Part shown: one piece after another, positions 60,425 through 64,000 of the stretch
Position numbering within the stretch: the first letter of the stretch is position 1
How the letters are laid out: every line of letters begins with the position of its first letter
Source of the DNA: Scortum barcoo
Lineage: Eukaryota; Chordata; Actinopteri; Centrarchiformes; Terapontidae
DNA length: 64,000 bases
Assembly: GCA_023238725.1 (NCBI GenBank)
Contig: CM041550.1
Location: 4,721,044-4,785,043, forward strand
Direction of reading: 5' to 3'
Made by a program: the position numbers and the translations under genes
Notes under the pieces: generated by a model
Database searches by the model: none
Told to the model about the DNA's origin: nothing
What the model saw: only the letters and a program-made list of their open reading frames with translations

Positions 60425-63400
60425 GACAGAAATCGGTAAAGTGTAAAGGGCACTGACACTGTGACATTCCTGACTGGAAGTCAAAATAAACTGTATTTAA
60501 ACCAGCAGTCATCTGCTCGATAATTGTTTTATCGAGCCAATCCCGACTTGTAAATGAGTAAAAAGCGATCGGCTGCGTCCCGAGATCTTTATGATTATTC
60601 TTATCTGCTCCTTGAAAACAGGTAATGTAATTAAGAGTGAGGCGCTGATGCTAATTAACCTTGGTGGAGGTGAAGGAGCTGGGAGCCGCTGTTGTTTTAA
60701 CTAGTGAACTAGTGTGTCTCTTAGCAGTGATTAATTATCGGAGGCCTCTGGTCTGTCAGTAAATAGGGAGAAGGACACCTTGGGGGGGGTGCACTGATAC
60801 AGGTATGGTACAGGGAAAAGCAGGTATGAGCTGGTGGAAAGAAAAAAAAAATTCTGCTTTGGGCTTGTTCTGCCCCTTGGGGGGTGAAGTTTCAACAGCG
60901 ATAGCTTGATGGGGTTCCAGCCTTCTCACAGAAATGTCAAGCAGAGGGCATCGGAGGAATTAATTTAAACACAAGAGCAGGGTGTATCCCAAGGCACCTC
61001 GGTGATGTAATTACATGTTTTCCCATTATTCATATGCAGACAGATGTGCGTTTGGCATTTCTCACAACAAGGTTTGAAGCAGTGGAAACCTGCTGCAAAC
61101 TGTGAAAGGGGCTCTCACTCTCGATGCCGTAAATAGAACATGAATGGGCCTCCAGAAGCAAATCACCGAACTGTTGATATGACGTTATAACCAAGCCTGA
61201 AGACATGGAGCAGATTTATTTTTATTGTTTGGGACGAATCATCCCTTTCAATTACTGCAAGTCCTCCAAATAAAATGACAAGGTTTGTTGTTTGTACTAC
61301 ACATTACTACAATATTAATAACTCACTAATTATTGGCAGGATAACTCTGTTTTCAGTTGCATCAAAAAACTAGTACAAATGTTAAAAAAGTTTGATTAGC
61401 TGTAGGCACCAAAACAAGCTGGGTTAAGGAAGAGCAGGAGAACAGGAAGCTCCTGTCAGAGTCTGATGTCTGATCATTACTACTACAAAGCCTTTGTCAC
61501 CAGGAAGTGAACATGTATTGTTCTGAAGCATTTGCTGAAACAACTGATGCTGCGTTTCACTTTGGGAGGACAGTCGCTTCATTTTTAATAACATATAATC
61601 ACTGACAACACAGGATCCTTCATGTGGCAGGCGATAGATGCAGCAGACAGTTGGCGTGACAAGAAATCCAGTTATACAGAAATAAATACAGAAATAAAGA
61701 AAGTTAGCGTTTTTGCTGCCCTGAAATGTCCATTTATAATGAGCATTTGCACTAAAAGATATTTTACAACTTAGATTTTGCTAAATAAGTTAAATGTTTA
61801 CTTTCATTTTTAACAGCAAATCAGTTTAAATTATTCATTTTAACTGGAAATTTGCAGCGTGTCTCAAGATATCACTAATTAATTTCATGGGAAAAATGTA
61901 ATCACCACCAATACAAATGATAAGACTGCTATTTTGTGGCTTCTTACAGAAATGGAATATTTCTAGTAATCCTGAAGGGAAAAAAATAAAACCGATGATT
62001 CATAGTTGCTGTATCCATTATGTTTTTAAATGTAAATTTAATGTAAATGTATTATTTGGTTATTCCCATCGCTCTTGTTACAATTACTCCCTCAGTTCTC
62101 AAACTCTCTTCTCTCTCAGTAAACTTTATAGCTCTTTTTAAAAAGCATTTTCTCAGCATGATGATAGTTAAATGCCAAAGGAGGGATTCTGCATTGGACA
62201 TTCAGCGCCCATAACCATGTGTCTTTATTTACCTGCGCACCTCGATTGATGTTATCCCCTGATACTTTCTCCCATTTTCCCAGTAATTCCTCTCCGTGCA
62301 GATAAATAAATAGCTTCAAAAGGATTCGGGCCTGTGTATTATAGTGCAAGCATGCAAACTCAATGGTGCGCTCAGACTCCTGGAGCGTGGGACCATCAGA
62401 GGGCCTGCAGCACAATCTCATTATAAACACCCTTCTGCTTATTCCCTAAACTGAGGGGGCTATTATCAAGCATGTGGCATGTTGTCATCCCCGTCCACGC
62501 CAGAGATGAGCTTGTTTCCTCCCGTCTAAAGCCGTCCCCTCAGTCATACGCTGAGAGCCCGAGTGACAGGCCATCACTCTTCATCTCCAGCGACCCAGAG
62601 CCAGACAGGAGTTTGGAATGGGTGCCGCTGTTACCAGTTTTGTCAATCATGACAGCCTCTACAGCGCTTTAATGCAGCACAGATGGTGTGTTGGTGCATG
62701 TCACCGTTTGTCACCGAAATAGAAGAGTGACAGGGTCTTTGCCCGCGTGAGGTGACAGAGTTTCGGCTTGTTACAAACTGCTGAATGTTTGAAGCTAAGT
62801 GCGTTTCGCTCTTGCGGTATAACAAACCCCCGCAGAAAGACTGGCAGAAATGAATCCAACATTATGCAGAAAAAAAAAAAAACACACAATAATAACATAA
62901 CATAAACAAACATAATGAGCCACATCTGTTCTCAATTGATATACATTTTTCAGAATCAATAGCAATAGTCGTCCTTGTGTTTCGGTTGGTACATTTCCAT
63001 CTTTTCTCCATCTGCGGATCACAAAGTTTCCCTTTTTGTGACCACCGGATTTTCATTATGCCCAGAAATTTGAATTCAACTTGTGCAAATCCCAGAATAT
63101 TAGTTTTCTGTTGAGAAAAGACTTGTCAAATTGTCAGTACACATCATGTCGGGGAGGGGGGGGGGCTGCTCTTAAATGGGATTGAAAGGAGCAGGTGTGA
63201 CTGCCCATGAGTGTAACCAGCTGCACAACCACTTTTTGTATAATGTATGATAATGGATTCCTACTCATCCCACCCTGTATCCCAATCCTAAGGCAACAAA
63301 AATACCAAAAGAGCAAAGACAGAGCGCACCAAAAATAGCACCCAATAATCTCTGATTTCTGTCAGGTGTGTCACCTACCCGAACCAAAGCTAAAAATAAT

Positions 63401-64000
63401 GCCTTATTTTTGACATTATACATCCTAAAAACTGCTTCAACCAAAGCAATCATGACTATACAACCAGACAAAAATTTAATATCTGTGACTTGGTTAAAGG
63501 CAGTCTTGGGTTTAATTTTATCTCTATTGCAGGAGTTAAGTTCTGCTAAAAAGGTCAGTTAATTAACAGTATCATCTGTCTGATCTATAAGATCCGATCG
63601 CCCTGCAAAGTAAGAGCCAGGTTAGCCTTGTGTTAACAGTAGTTTGCTTTTGGCAACAGTCTCAAAGCTGCCTGTTTTTTTCTCTCCCGGTGCTCTGTGT
63701 GAGACTTTTTCAAAGTCAGACAGAAATCATCAAAGTTACACATCAAATGGTTTCCAATAAGATCCCTACATTTATCCCTACTTTGGTCTGAGAGTAAAAC
63801 TACTGTCACAGTCTCAGTTGAAATGAATGTTCCTCTGAGGCTTCATCCCATCAGTCTGGAGCATCAGACACTTTACACAGAAGGACATTGTATACAGCGG
63901 CGCTGTTGTGTGTGTGGAAGCTGCCCGGGTTTGTACCCGTGCATTGTGCATTCACAAAGTTAAAAGCTCTTTGAGAAAAAAGCTTGTTAACGATGACAGC
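60425..64000. other. Non-coding stretch to window end
   Basis: A tandem AACTAGTG pair lies at about 60699-60714, G8 at 60782-60789, an A-run near 62869-62882 and a G-rich run at 63151-63165. The segment 61360-61580 (with GGCACCAAAACAAGCTGG) may be another old interspersed repeat, but I cannot support it. Frames up to 104 codons are unrecognised. No gene was seen. Confidence 0.5.
63151..63165 (+). repeat. G-rich run G4AG10
   Basis: Fourteen G in fifteen bases. It is a single run rather than four separated G-tracts, so a G-quadruplex within one strand is possible but not specifically indicated. Confidence 0.93.

Noticed and set aside
60782..60789. G8 run considered as part of a G-quadruplex
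   Set aside because: It is a single run without neighbouring G-tracts of suitable spacing.
61360..61580. Possible further interspersed repeat (GGCACCAAAACAAGCTGG and following sequence)
   Set aside because: The resemblance to a remembered fish repeat is vague and there is no second copy in the window to support it.
63926..63945. CCGGGTTTGTACCCG, resembling a B box
   Set aside because: No A box was found at a suitable distance, and the word is itself a small palindrome that can arise by chance.
1..64000. CRISPR arrays, bacterial operons, phage or plasmid features
   Set aside because: No regularly spaced direct repeats, ribosome-binding sites or long coding frames; all features fit vertebrate non-coding DNA.

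Overview
The window looks like chromosomal DNA from a ray-finned fish, most likely a percomorph teleost. It is AT-rich and packed with simple repeats. It also carries decayed copies of element types typical of teleost genomes: Tc1/mariner transposons, tRNA-derived SINEs, LINE 3' ends and short palindromic non-autonomous elements. The species is an inference; nothing in the window identifies it directly. No bacterial, phage or organelle features were seen.

I found no host protein-coding exon, intact tRNA, rRNA, known microRNA or CRISPR array that I could support. The open reading frames are short (at most 137 codons). They are low-complexity, unrecognised, or remnants of transposable elements. 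The window is best read as a gene desert or the inside of very large introns. The only recognisable coding remnants belong to mobile elements: an antisense LINE reverse-transcriptase fragment (25774-26028), a frameshifted Tc1-like transposase (44560-45150) and an internally deleted Tc1/mariner-type element with intact inverted ends (45267-45677).

Layout. The first 13 kb hold two well-preserved teleost-type repeats (2674-3005 with a strong hairpin and a TATA box; 3137-3650) and three further repeat fragments (9700-10145, 10966-11150, 12605-12905). From 15 to 35 kb there are scattered pieces of one repeat family (15720-15860, 19140-19315, 31065-31131, 34339-34453; a fifth piece lies at 60215-60424), three tRNA-derived SINEs (18908-18985, 29281-29465, 33300-33375), the LINE relic and three large microsatellites. 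From 41 to 48 kb there is a retroposon and transposon cluster (41728-42110, 44560-45150, 45267-45677, 47564-47850). The stretch 47.9-57.6 kb is almost free of recognisable repeats. From 57.6 to 60.4 kb there is a second cluster (57640-57995, 58103-58382, 58520-58710, 60215-60424).

Several repeat assignments are supported by matches inside the window: 41909-41961 (minus) against 57865-57916 (plus), 11005-11041 against 58560-58596, and 12557-12581 against 40496-40520. Other family assignments rest on my recollection of widespread fish repeats and need a library search. I did not find a novel biological system; the findings are mostly structural.
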